64,000 nt of DNA from Escallonia rubra (taxonomy: Eukaryota > Streptophyta > Magnoliopsida > Escalloniales > Escalloniaceae): assembly GCA_033065855.1 (NCBI GenBank), contig JAVXUO010003216.1, positions 1 to 64,000 of the forward strand, in the 5' to 3' direction. This document shows positions 53,661-64,000 of the stretch, in pieces (the first letter of the stretch is position 1; each line of letters begins with the position of its first letter). The position numbers and the translations under genes were made by a program. A model generated the notes under the pieces. It ran no database searches and was not told where the DNA came from. It was given only the letters and a program-made list of their open reading frames with translations.

Positions 53661-54052
53661 AGCGTTAGTGACGTTGACGCGAAATAAAATGACTAAGTCA
53701 CGCACGAAGCGCGCAGAACAAGAAAAACACGTGTCTTGGCCGCGCGGGCGCTGACAGGTTTGATGCGTTGGAAAATTGACCGTTGACAATGTCGACGTGT
53801 TCGCGTGAAATAGGACTCCTATTGGGCCCTTGGGTATGACCAAAATGGGTTGGGAACACACTGTAACACAGACACACATTCTTAAACACCAACACACACA
53901 GTGCATTACTCTCTTTCTTTCTCTCTTAAGAATACGTGCCCCACACACACTCTCAAGAACACACCTGCACACTTACTGTTTTATACACACAAACACACTC
54001 ACCAATACTACCCCATCCCCTTTACACACACAGGTATGTATGTGTATGTATA

Positions 54053-54055
<3 letters not shown>

Positions 54056-54125
<70 letters not shown>
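54056..54125. repeat. compound (TG)n(TA)n microsatellite
   Basis: TG repeats pass directly into TA repeats, preceded by a CA-rich stretch from about 53870. Confidence 0.97.
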
Positions 54126-54127
<2 letters not shown>

Positions 54128-54283
54128 ACACATACACACAACATATATCTATTTATCTATATCTCTCTACATTAAAAGTATAATGCGCTTACGCATGATT
54201 CTATACATGTTCATCACCAAAATACCCTCGAAGATACTCCATATTACTAGCTACCCCCCCCCCCCTTCATATAGATGCAACCT

Positions 54284-54476
54284 CCTCACAAACACTCATG
54301 TGTTGCCTCAAGGACATGTAAAGAACCAGGACATCCGAATGGAGCAGACAATATCCTCACAAACACTCATGTGTTGCCTCAAGGACATGTAAAGAACCAG
54401 GACATCCAAAGGGAGCAGACAATCATGTGTTACCTCAAAAAGGACAAGTTAAGAACCAAGACACCAGATGGAGCCC
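54284..54476 (+). repeat. 71-bp tandem repeat, two full copies plus a partial
   Basis: 'cctcacaaacactcatgtg' begins at 54284 and again at 54355, and each is followed by 'cctcaaggacatgtaaagaa'. A third, shortened and diverged copy follows from about 54423. Confidence 0.92.
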
Positions 54477-55199
54477 TAGTTAGATCATAAGAGTTGTCAT
54501 GCATCAATAAGAAAACGGTGCACCGCCCCTTATTTTGGTACCTTCTCAATTCCATCTCCCCCTTCCCGCGGTAGAGCCTTTCCATTGCTCTTTTTGCTAT
54601 CTCTTTGTTATTCCCTCACTCTTTCATACTCGAAGAAATTTGCAATTTCCGCATTAAGGATTAAAAACATCAAATTGATGCAATAAAGTCTTAATGTGAC
54701 TGAATTATCGACCGGTGAGTCTTTTAACATTTCTCGTCTTACTTTAAATTTCTCTCATTTATTTATTTGTGTCAAACAAAACAATATAGAATGAAAAAGG
54801 TGCATATTTGCAACTATAGAAAGGATATACATATTTAGCGGCAATTTGAATGACAAAAGGCATACCCCCACTTATAGAGATGAAACATTTGCTCGATTCA
54901 TTGATACTTTTGCTTCAATAGAATCATGAGTCTCATAAATACAACGAGCTGATGTCGTTACACTTAAGTAATAATGCCTTCTAGGTTTTTGTAATTGTGC
55001 TAGAGAAATTTCATCTTTTTCGTTATTGCCATTAGTTTTAAAATTTTGACCCTCTGTTTTGTCTAGCTTAACTATATTAAATCCTTTTTGCATTTGATTA
55101 CGATATGGGTAGGGCTATATTTTTTTTGCATTTATTCTATTTTTTTTGTGCGACTCCTTCGATTACTTGCAATGTTGTCTTTGAGCCAGGTTTTGAAAT
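54477..55199. other. unassigned AT-rich stretch
   Basis: No gene or paired repeat could be supported. Confidence 0.3.
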
Positions 55200-55466
55200 T
55201 AGGTTTGTAAAAAACCCTAATTTTTAAATTAGGGGTTGTAAAAATAATTTTTAAAATTTTCAGATTAAGATATAAGGGCACTATTGTCATTTTAAAAATA
55301 CTTAATGATGACATCATAAAAAAATACATTTTTTGAACGAAACCCTGATGGATGGATATAAGTGTTACAAAATTAGGATTTTTGGTTGCGGTATGTTACA
55401 TTTTAAAACTTAATGTCCTTGACTATAATTTCACCCTAACCTTAGGGACACAGCTGTAATTATCCC
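55200..55466 (-). mobile_element. single arm of a MULE related to 15043-16019
   Basis: Read on the minus strand from 55466 the sequence begins GGGATAATTACAGC and continues with 'gtcaaggaca', 'tttaaaatgtaaca', 'tatccatccatcagggttt' and 'tgatgtcatca', in the same order as the left arm of the MULE at 15043. Only this arm is recognisable, so the copy is truncated. The inner limit is approximate. Confidence 0.75.
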
Positions 55467-55689
55467 AAAGGAAAATTCAAATTGCTAACTCTTAGACAAT
55501 AACTAACTACCATTGACATAAATATTATTCCTTCCATACTGAACTTGAGATTCTGATGCAAACCATTAATCTTCAAATTAGGGTTTTGAAACCCATTGCA
55601 GAAAACCTTCGCTGGGCGTTATACCCAACTGACAAACCTTCAAATTCCTAGCCTACTGACAAACCTTCTTTACCTATTTCATGTCTAGA

Positions 55690-57499
55690 CAGTACAGTAC
55701 TTACTGATGTATCATCCTTCTGCTAACTATCCAAGGATGCAGTTCATGGTATACACCCAACTGTTGTAGAGCCTTTCTTGCTTTAAGATGATTTATCGAT
55801 TTTCTCTTGACATTCATCACTGTGTTGGACACATTATCTAAAACATTCTTCTCAATGTGCATCACATCCATGTTGTTTTGAATAATGAGTGTCCTCCAGT
55901 AGTCTAACTCCCAGAAAATAAATTGTTTCCTCTAGTTGTGCTCTTTCACTTATCCTGAATCTCCTTATTCAGCACACCCTTGTCGTATGGTATGTTAGTA
56001 TCAAGTGCCTTAAGGTGTGAAAGCATTTCATCACCAAATGGATAGACCAATGTGACAACCTCATGCTCTATTGTTCTGTCGAATTTATCCTTCTGCCAGT
56101 GAAACTGATGGTCTGGTGGCAACATCTGACAGTGACATCCGAACTAAGAGAGCTTTCTACCGTGCTTTAACATATGACCGGGGTTCACGCTCATACAAGT
56201 AGGGCATGTTAATTTTCGCGCTTCGGCCACATGTCATTCTCGATGTAGGAAAATCATGTATAGCCTACATCAAAGTAGCCCTCATCTGAAAGTTCTATTT
56301 AAGAGATACATCATAAGTTTTGACTCCACGATCCCATAACTATTTGTGCTCATCAATCAACGGCCTTAAATACACATATATGTCCTTACTAGGACTCCTT
56401 GGCCCCGGATAAGCAACGACAAAAACATCTACGTCTTCTTCATGCAAATGCCAGGTGTAAGGCTATACGAGACAATAATAACAGGTCATGTGGAGTAAGG
56501 CATGCTAGACTGTCCGAAAGGATTGAACCCATCAGTTACCAAACCAAGTCTAACATTCCAAACTTCCTGAGGAAAGGTTGGATGCTTGCGGTCAAACTCC
56601 TTCCACGCCTCTCCTTCAGCGGGGTGTGTCATCACATCGGCATCTTTGCTACGAGTCTCACAGTGAGCCCTCATATGTTCAGCCATATTGGAGGAGTAGT
56701 ACATCCTTTGAAGCCTTAGCGTAACCAGAAAATATCGCAATACCTTCTATAAAATATTTTTCTTTTTCTTTTTGTCCGGTCTATTTCTCGAATGATCATA
56801 TATTGGACACTTTGTCAAGTCCTTATTCTTTTTCCATAACAATACACAGTCGTTACTGCATACATCCATCCGCTCATGACCCAATCCAAGTTTCATCGTA
56901 ATCTTCCTCGCATCATAGTACGACGGTGGCAGCTTCTCAATTTCCGGCAAAATTTCCTTGATAAAAGTAACGAACTCATTACATTCTTTCTCACTCTGCC
57001 GGTGGTCCAATTACAACTGTAATAACCTATTAACCACAAACAACCATGTGTGTTTCTTAATTCCATCCCAAAATGGCTCTTCGATGTCTCTTAACAAATC
57101 ATAAAACTGATGAGCACCCTCGTTCGGCTGTTGGGTATGGTCTCGCCACCATAATGACCCCAATCAACACTAGCATGCCCAGCATCTATAATCATATCTC
57201 AATAGTTTTACTGTGCCTCCACCCTAACTTCTGCTTGACTAGTCGGGCTGGATGACAATACTACTGTTTTTCCGTGATGCGTCCACCGCGTGTATCCATT
57301 CATAAAACTGTACTGGAAAGATGTCATTTTACCACCATTCTTTTTCTTCAATCCAACAACTCACAATTACTGCCGGACACTTTATCTTCTCAAAGTCAAC
57401 ATATGCAGGATGCGCGTTAGCGAAATCGAGAAATTCATCGACGCAATCCTCAAAATCACCATCATTTTTCTTTTTCATCCACCTTCCATCAACCGACAT
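55690..57499 (-). pseudogene. CACTA Tnp2 transposase relic
   Basis: The start MSVDGRWMKKKNDGDFED (57499) leads into a Transpos_assoc-type domain (FLDFANAHP). In changing frames the Tnp2 body follows: EFVTFIKEILPEIEKLPPSY, KLGLGHERMDVCSNDCVLLW, MRYFLVTLRLQRMYYSSNMA with EHMRAH, HPAEGEAWKEFD, and VRLGLVTDGFNPFGQ. Further on come pieces matching the HGRK/GH-R--LP-DHPFR and LRHN-DVMHIEKNV regions, the latter in 'GHSLFKTTWM'. Order and spacing are those of a complete transposase, but many stops and frame changes are needed, so the gene is old and dead. Confidence 0.88.
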
Positions 57500-58249
57500 G
57501 ACGATTGAGATTACTATATACCACCTTAGATTAAAACCAATAATTAGGCACGGTTGATTTGAAAATGAATGCATGCATGTGACAACATGTCTATACCCCT
57601 TCCATTCTCTAGTAAGGAGTGGTCATATCCCATTTAAAAAAGCACATGTCTATAAAATAGTTGTCGACTCATGCCTTGTCCTATGTTTATGGAAAATTTG
57701 GCAGCAACTCCCTGTATTCTTCCAAGTACACGACATCGTTTAGGTGTTCCAGCATCCATCTAATCTTGCCCTTGCAAGATTAGACAGATGTTAGATGTCA
57801 GATCTGTATGCACCAGATAAAAAACACTGGAGAAAGTGCACCAAATATCTAAGACATAAAACATGGAGCATGAGTCAATACATTGTTTTATAAATACTTA
57901 GTTTTTCCAAATGTCCAAGCTGGACATCCGAAGGCTCATTGCAAAACATTACTTTGTAATGACTACCTTTGAACGAGAACTAATGCTGGCATGCGTTTGA
58001 AAATTTGGTAATAAATGTAACAATCTTTCTGAAATATCAAAATTTCGAGAAAGAAAGAATCATTAGGTTAATTTGCAATAACATGCCATAAAAAAAATGA
58101 TTCACTTTAAAATTCATCTACAAGTAACTCATTGTCAATGGACTTCACAAAATAACAATAAATATTCCTAATGCGTGAAGCCGACTCATGTTTCTCAGTG
58201 GAATATGGAGTTCATTCGCGAAATTGATATTGTATCACCTATGATTGTG

Positions 58250-58610
58250 ATATGGTTTACGGTTTAGTTAGGGTTAGGGTTGTATTTAGGCTTATTATGG
58301 TTAATTAAGGATGTATTAGGGTTTAATTAGGCTAGTTAGGGTCTAATTAGGGTTAATTAGGATTAATCATGGTTCTTTAGGACTCATTAGGGTTTATTAC
58401 GGCTAATTAGGATTTAATTAGGGTAATTGGGGTCCTATTAGTTTAACTAAGATTTGCTAATTAGGATTTAATCAGGGGCAATTAGGGTTAATTAAGATTT
58501 AATTAAGAGTCAATTAAGGTTAATCAGTGTTAATTAAGGCTAATTAGGGCTAGTTAAACTTAGGCTAATTACTGTTCATAAGGCTAATTACAGTTTAGTT
58601 AGGGTTAGTT
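58250..58610. repeat. degenerate 'TTAGGGTTAATTAGG' tract in the CACTA leader
   Basis: Irregular short units such as 'ttagggtttaattagg', 'ctaattagggttaattagg' and 'gttagggttagggttg' run for about 350 bp. The resemblance to telomere repeat is superficial because spacing and sequence vary from unit to unit. Confidence 0.88.
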
Positions 58611-59362
58611 AAACTTATAGCATGTAACAAATTACGTTAAAACATTATACACTACACATACAATTACACTGTACATTATAACAAATTAAATTATACTATA
58701 CATTATAACAAATTCAACATAACATGTCATTACACTATAAATTATAACATGTAATTAGAGTTCAAATATACATAATGTTAGCAGCAGCAGTGGTGCAACG
58801 GCGGTGGTATGGCAGTGGCGGCATGGAAGAGATATAGGGGCTGTCATTTTGGGGGGGGGGGGGGGGGACGACGCGGGAGGGGCTGTCACCGGTGGTCATG
58901 TGCAAACAGAGAGAAAGAGGGAGAAAACATGGAGAGAGAAAAGAAAGAGCGGAATGAGTCTTATAACATGACTTTTAGCAACGGACTTATCCCGCCTTTA
59001 AAAGTCCGTCGCTAAAAGTCATATATTTTCTAAAAAATTCATTGACTTTTAGCGACGGGATATGTCCGTCCCTAAAAGCCTACTTTAAAACTGATTTAGT
59101 GATCGATTTTTTAGCAACGAATGCAAAAAGTCGCTAAATATTTTCTAAAATATTTTAAAAAATTGGCTGAAAATACAAAAATTTAAACATTCTTTAATGA
59201 TGGATTTTGTGTTGCTAAAACCCATCCGTAAAGATTTTTACCGATGGAATTCTGTCGGTAAACATTTATCCACGGATCTTTACCAACAGGATAGTCTGTC
59301 GGTAAATGCGACATTTAGCGACAGAATTGTGTTCGTCGCTAAAGAGTCATTTTCTTATAGTG

Positions 59363-59779
59363 TCCCTCCCGCTGTTTTTGTACCTTTCCCCTTTTCCCTC
59401 TGTGTGTGTGCGCGCGCGCACGCATGCGGTGTGTGTTGTGTTGTCTGTTCAAAGTAACTGAAATGAAAATGGATCCATATAGTTTCTAATTGCTCTAATT
59501 TCTCGAGATTTCTCTCCCCTTTCATCTCTCCATTTACTTACTTTCTACTTATGCAAATTCAACTCATTAAATAAAAAATCAATTAGAGGTAATTTGCTTA
59601 ATTTACATGATAACTCCCAATTTTCTTATAGTTTTCAAAGTCACCCCTCACTTTAATTTTTTTTTCTATTGCACTCCCATTTAATAATTTGCATCTTATG
59701 GCCACAAATACAGATATGCATTTAACACATTTAACCCATGAATACAGATTACCTTAAATATCAATACCCTCAAATATCT
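59363..59779. other. unassigned stretch beyond the CACTA terminus
   Basis: It contains a short CT/GT/GC-alternating run near 59398-59440 and nothing else that I can support. Confidence 0.35.
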
Positions 59780-62470
59780 CTAGACAGTGGCTGAACCATG
59801 TGAGAACTGGGGTAGGGTCACGACCCGAACCCACGGGCAGGGCCGCGAGCTAGGCACGTGACCGGCCGCAGACCCAATAGACAACTTAGGGCTCTTCCAG
59901 GCCTTACTCACTAAAACCTGTACACAATTCTAAAATCATGCTTAAAATTTCTCAATAAATCTCTAATGAAATTCTTTGTTTAATAAATAACATAGATCAT
60001 TTTAAATCCGATGGACATCTAAGCTCCAAAAAAATCTTAAATTACAACTTTAGTACTAGCATACCACCTAAAGACTTATTAAATAATTTAAGAGGACTAC
60101 GACTCCTCTAGCAGTCGGCTACTGTAATTCCTCGTGGCCTTCATCAGTGCCAGTTCCATCTAGATCATCGCCTGAAAAATATTTAAAAGAATGAGCTTGG
60201 GGCCCAGTAAGTACACATACCATATTCCTAAAATAGTTTTGGGATTCATAAAACATGAAACATGCCACGGTTTTCTTCAATTTAAAGCTGGTAAACATTT
60301 TCACAAGAGATACTATACATATATAGACTTTTTGAAAGCAATGCATCCAAGATTCTCATAAACGAAGTATGACATCAAGTAGGCTTATTAATAGCTATAA
60401 CAGTTCTCATCATAACTTAGGTATGTTGCGGTCAGCGTACATTCCCCCCTGACTAGGGCCCACAATCCCTACTCCACCTGGGATTAACATTATTTGGTCA
60501 GGGTATGCGCCCCCCTGACTAGGGCACACAATCCCTCCTTCATCCGGGATACATATGTGGACGCAATGGCGCACCACGAGCAACAGTACTGTGCGTCAAC
60601 GTATCGTCCCGTTGACCAGGACCCAACAATCCAACTTTCCCCCGTGGATATGGGGCGCAACAACCGAGCCAGAAATACCGTCTCATTCAACATAAGCCAA
60701 CTTTAACACACTACTCATAGAAAACATTCCATGGCATTTTTTTATGCATTTTCTCATCAAACAATTTACACAAAAACAGTAGCATGTAAAAGGCTTTAAA
60801 ACTTATAATTTGAACAATTCATTCATACATATACATAAACGGAAAATAGGGTATACGGAGGAATATGGCAGGAGTACTTACCTCGCTCAAAATCCGCTTC
60901 AGGTATTTGCTCAAATGCCGGCCCTAACTCTTGACTATCAAAACCTAAATAACAATTCATACAAATGTCATTCATTAACGCTCGAGCACACCTAAGTATT
61001 AGGTATTAGTTTTCTTTTAGATGAGTAAAATTTTACCCAACCGTCCCTCGACTTATGGATAATTACCTATGTGCCCCCAATTCCTAAAGTACCTCATCCA
61101 CCTGGATATAACCTAATAAGGTCCTTTTAAAACAATTGATGGATATTTCGAATAAGAACGATCGTTCCGGCGATTTTTCGCTCGAATCCCTAAACTGCTC
61201 GTTAAATGGAACGTTAATGGTAATGATCCAAATATATATCAAACGGCACCAGAATGCCACGAAATTCTAGAAACTTAAGCCTCTCAGTGTCTTTAGACCA
61301 CTGTAAAATTCCCAACTAAAAATAATTTTGTTTGCTATATCAAACAATTCAAAATCTTATTTTCAAAATAAGGTCGTTTCAGACCTTTCGCGTGCCTAGA
61401 AAAATCTCATAAATTTCTAAATCAAAGTATTTACAAAAATAAGGGTAGTTTTAGTTTTGTACTTTGCCCAAATATTCTTAGAAGTGGCTGAAAAAGTCTT
61501 GGGCAATGTACTAATCTATAATTCTGAAAACAGCATTTTTCAGCAAACCCTAGTTTTGTAGATTGGCCATTTTGAGGAATAAAAATGATGAATCTTAGAA
61601 AACTCAAAACTAGAACATTAAAGTAGACTTTCTAAGGTTTTCAGAAATATAAATATCACAAAAATCCAATGATTGATGACTTCTCTACAGTAAATCGAAG
61701 TGGTTGATCAAAACAGCACATCTCTGTGCATACCAGTTTTGTTCAATGATTATTTTGGAGCAGAAATACTATGAATCTCAGAAAAACATAAACTAAAAAG
61801 TTGAAGATGACTTTCTGATGTTTCTAGAAATATAAATTTCCCAAAAATATCATGAGTAAATAATGTTATATTATAAATCGAAGTGGCTGCCAGCAACCAA
61901 AAGTTCTGGATTTCTACAGTAAATTGACTTTAAGATCGATTTTCAATGTGCAAACGTGGGATTCTGAGAAAACTCAAAACTAAAGAGTTGAAGAAAACAC
62001 AATGACGGTTTCAGAAAGGGTAAAATAATCTTAATCGGATTTGAAATAAAGGAGATATGTCAAAAACCCTAATCCACTCTTAATCTGCTCTATAGCCGCA
62101 TTGTTCTCAAATACTACCAAAAGCTATCAATTCCACACCAAATATACATATAAAATGTCCAAATTCGTGGCCAAACTAAAGAGAGAGTTAATGGATTTCA
62201 TTACCTTGAATTTTCCCTTGCTTAGCCTTGTTCCTTCTCTCTCTCTCCCTCTCTGGACTTCGCGTAAAGGGGGTGGCAGATTTGCTAGGACGGCTGCCCT
62301 CTTAAAACTTCCTTTATATATGGTTGCCCTAGGTTAGAATAATTCTAAAGACCCCCCACACTTAGCTAGTGTTCTAATCTCACCCACATTCCTCTTAAAA
62401 GATCACAATAATCTTATATTAAGGTTAAAATAAAATTTTCATCGACCAATAAAACATTCCGGGCATTACA
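59780..62470 (-). mobile_element. Gypsy-type LTR fossil (tentative)
   Basis: On the minus strand the segment starts at 62470 with TGTAATGCCCGGAATG, resembling the TGTAATACCC start of long LTRs in plant Gypsy elements. About 150 bp further there is a TATA element (CCATATATAAAGG, near 62313-62325) followed by a leader-like stretch. The body contains a direct repeat of 'ccctgactagggc' with 'cacaatccct' (about 60453 and 60516). No coding parts are seen and the other end is uncertain. Confidence 0.45.
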
Positions 62471-62778
62471 TTCTTCCAACCTCATTAATTTGCAACTTAG
62501 GAGCATTATACATTGTCACTAAAAGTCACAATCAATACCGCTGGCAATAATCGTCGCTAGAGACTCCAATTTAAATGTAGTTTTATAACTAACCCCGATT
62601 CACTAATCATCGCTAAAAATCACTCTAATAACAAATATCGATGCTAAGCATAAAACCGCTGCTAATTGTTGTCGATAAAATCTTAATTATGCACATCAAC
62701 GCTAAATATTACGTTCATAATCGTCACTAAATATGAACTAATCAGCTAGGCATAAAATCAAGATTCGGGGTATTACAT
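62471..62778 (-). mobile_element. second LTR-start-like fragment
   Basis: On the minus strand this begins at 62778 with TGTAATACCCCGAATC, a second sequence of the same LTR-start type 308 bp from the first. Short 'cgtcgcta' and 'catcgctaa' motifs follow. It may be a truncated related LTR into which the neighbouring copy inserted. Confidence 0.35.
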
Positions 62779-63617
62779 AGGGGGGGTGGCTAGTGCTTAC
62801 CCTAAACTCTTAAAAAAAAATTCCTCTTTGCACCCCAAGACAGACTTCGGCAGACAACCCCAGGCCCCCTCTGGTGTCAGCCCCCAGCTCCTTTACCAAA
62901 ATCTTGTTCCCCTTTCCACTTATCTAAATTCATCTCTCTCAGATTTGCCTGACCAGACTCGCCATTCAAGCTCCGCCCCGAATCCTTCAAGATCAAGCTC
63001 ATTCACGTAAATCGATATGTCGTGATTCTTGATATTGTTTTTTTTTTTCATTGTGCTTTCTGATATATTATGAGTCTTTGCTTGTTGTAATTAATCTGGA
63101 TTATGAGGAAGATGAGATCATTTTGGTTGTTTGCTGATAAACTAAAATTCTTGAATGGGTGTTTGGTTTCTTGGAAAAATTTCACGGGAAGGAATTGGAA
63201 TTTTGGGATTGGGTTTTGTTCTGTTCTTTGATTTGTAAATGTGGTGGTGTGTTTTTTATTTTTCTGGATCAATTGATTTTTGGGCGTTGTGAGGGTTATT
63301 ATTCTTCTCTAGTTTCTATTGAAAGACATTGATTTTTATTGGAACCCTTCTGCTTATTTGCTTGTGTGCTAATATCTTGAGGAAACAAGCAAGAAAAAAT
63401 ATTTGATTTTGTGAAATTAGCTGAATACTTGTCAAACATTGACAATGATTGTACATTTGTACTTATTATTATGTTTGAACCAAATTGAGAGGGAGACGGC
63501 AGAGTCCGGTGTGACTGGGAGAAGACAAAGTCCGACATATCTTGTGTATCTGGTCTGGGCGTGGTAGGTATGGAGCTTGGATCTGGAGATGGGCAACGTG
63601 AAGGATGTTGTGAGTGA

Positions 63618-63658
<41 letters not shown>

Positions 63659-63693
63659 TTTTTCGGTTGGAATTGCAGATACATGGGGAGAAA

Positions 63694-63728
<35 letters not shown>

Positions 63729-64000
63729 TAGAGAGTTTTTTTATGCGCTGAGGAGAGTTTAGAAAAATGGTGCACAGTTGAATGGATGTAACTTTTCTCT
63801 AACAGGGAAGTGGATAGCGTCGATAAAAGCTGAAAACACCTTGTTCCCAACCTATTCTGGTCGTACCCAAAGGCCCACTGCGGTCCCATTTTGCATGACA
63901 CGTCCGCACAAGCAACAGTCAATTTCAACGCTCACAACCGGTCAAAGCATACACGCTCAAGTCACGTGCACTTCTCACTTTCGTTACGTTACTTTGTCAC
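62779..64000 (+). other. possible 5' region of a gene running off the window
   Basis: The stretch 62800-63010 is C-rich and pyrimidine-rich like plant 5' untranslated exons and ends in a fair donor (TTCAC|GTAAATC near 63007). The T-rich sequence after it resembles intron. No coding exon is visible before the window ends, so this is only a possibility. Confidence 0.25.
63621..63735. repeat. (GA)n and (GT)n(GA)n microsatellites
   Basis: A GA run at about 63621-63655 and a GT-to-GA compound run at about 63695-63733. They generate Ser-Leu-rich false frames on the minus strand. Confidence 0.96.

Larger units (their letters stand above)
50388..53880 (-). mobile_element. GC-rich LTR-like fossil segment with tandem arrays (tentative)
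   Basis: The segment contrasts with its AT-rich surroundings. On the minus strand a clear TATA element (CTCTATAAATAGAGG, around 50715-50730) is followed by a leader-like region to about 50390. Three tandem arrays lie upstream of it. This order (repeat-rich U3, TATA, leader) is what a long LTR of a Gypsy-type element looks like. No coding parts, primer site or matching second LTR is in the window, so a solo LTR is possible. The upper end and the family are not established. Confidence 0.4.
55690..59362 (-). mobile_element. decayed CACTA (En/Spm) element
   Basis: Read on the minus strand the element begins at 59362 with CACTATAAGAAAATGACTC, a typical CACTA terminus. Subterminal repeats follow in both orientations between about 58970 and 59350 ('tttagcgacg', 'cgtcgctaaa', 'gtcggtaaa'). 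A repeat-rich leader and a Tnp2-type transposase relic come next. I did not find the opposite terminus, so the lower end is where transposase similarity fades. The transposase is related to the fragment at 17.56 kb. Confidence 0.82.

Noticed and set aside
53830-54392. Frames of 117-163 codons with alternating His-Thr, Val-Cys and Ile-Tyr
   Set aside because: They are translations of CA, TG and TA microsatellites.
58250-58610. Interstitial telomere repeat
   Set aside because: TTTAGGG units are not in regular tandem; spacing and sequence vary, and the tract sits within a CACTA leader.
63299-63928. 209-codon minus-strand Ser/Leu-rich frame
   Set aside because: Its centre is microsatellite; no signal, domain or splice evidence supports a gene.

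Overview
The window is nuclear DNA of a flowering plant, most likely a eudicot. The evidence is a plant-type calreticulin gene (CRT3) with many introns, an RPW8-domain immunity gene, a piece of plastid rpoB sitting in a nuclear intron, and dense plant transposon families (MULE, CACTA, hAT, PIF/Harbinger-like, L1-type LINE, TRIM and other LTR-derived repeats). I cannot name the species from the sequence. No tRNA, rRNA or CRISPR was seen, and none of the last is expected.

Layout. Positions 1-1.66 kb hold a TRIM-like repeat and unassigned sequence. From 9782 down to 1659 on the minus strand lies CRT3; I can place 13 exons in one reading frame. Its third intron carries the rpoB fragment (about 4793-5153). 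From 10 to 28 kb there are no intact genes: a plant-mobile-domain fragment, a non-autonomous hAT with an 8-bp target duplication (11829-12779), a repeat segment whose second copy lies at 45.9-49.1 kb, a GC-rich MULE (15043-16019), two CACTA fragments, a broken hAT transposase, low-complexity GTG-rich DNA and a PIF/Harbinger-like element.

Positions 28690-34574 are a complete MuDR-type MULE with 77-bp inverted ends and 9-bp target duplications. Its transposase is broken, but an opposing small GRF zinc-finger/membrane ORF is intact. Positions 36908-44677 (minus strand) are best explained as a two-exon RPW8/HR-like immunity gene. Its predicted second exon encodes two sets of tandem amino-acid repeats, and its intron contains a full-length but decayed L1-type LINE (38359-43887).

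Positions 44.8-50.4 kb hold a TIR element just upstream of the RPW8 start, the second repeat-segment copy and an Ac/Ds-like hAT. Positions 50.4-53.9 kb are a GC-rich LTR-like segment with three tandem arrays (65 bp, a 192-bp higher-order unit, and about 325 bp). Positions 55.2-59.4 kb contain a lone MULE arm and a decayed CACTA element whose terminal repeat ends at 59362. Positions 59.8-62.8 kb look like LTR fossil sequence. The last kilobase may begin the 5' region of a gene beyond the window.

The two host genes are both tied to immunity by established knowledge: CRT3 is an ER chaperone needed for maturation of pattern-recognition receptors, and RPW8/HR proteins are membrane-associated immune components. 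Nothing here shows that they work together; their linkage may be chance. Exon structures are read by eye from splice consensus and family similarity and have no transcript support.
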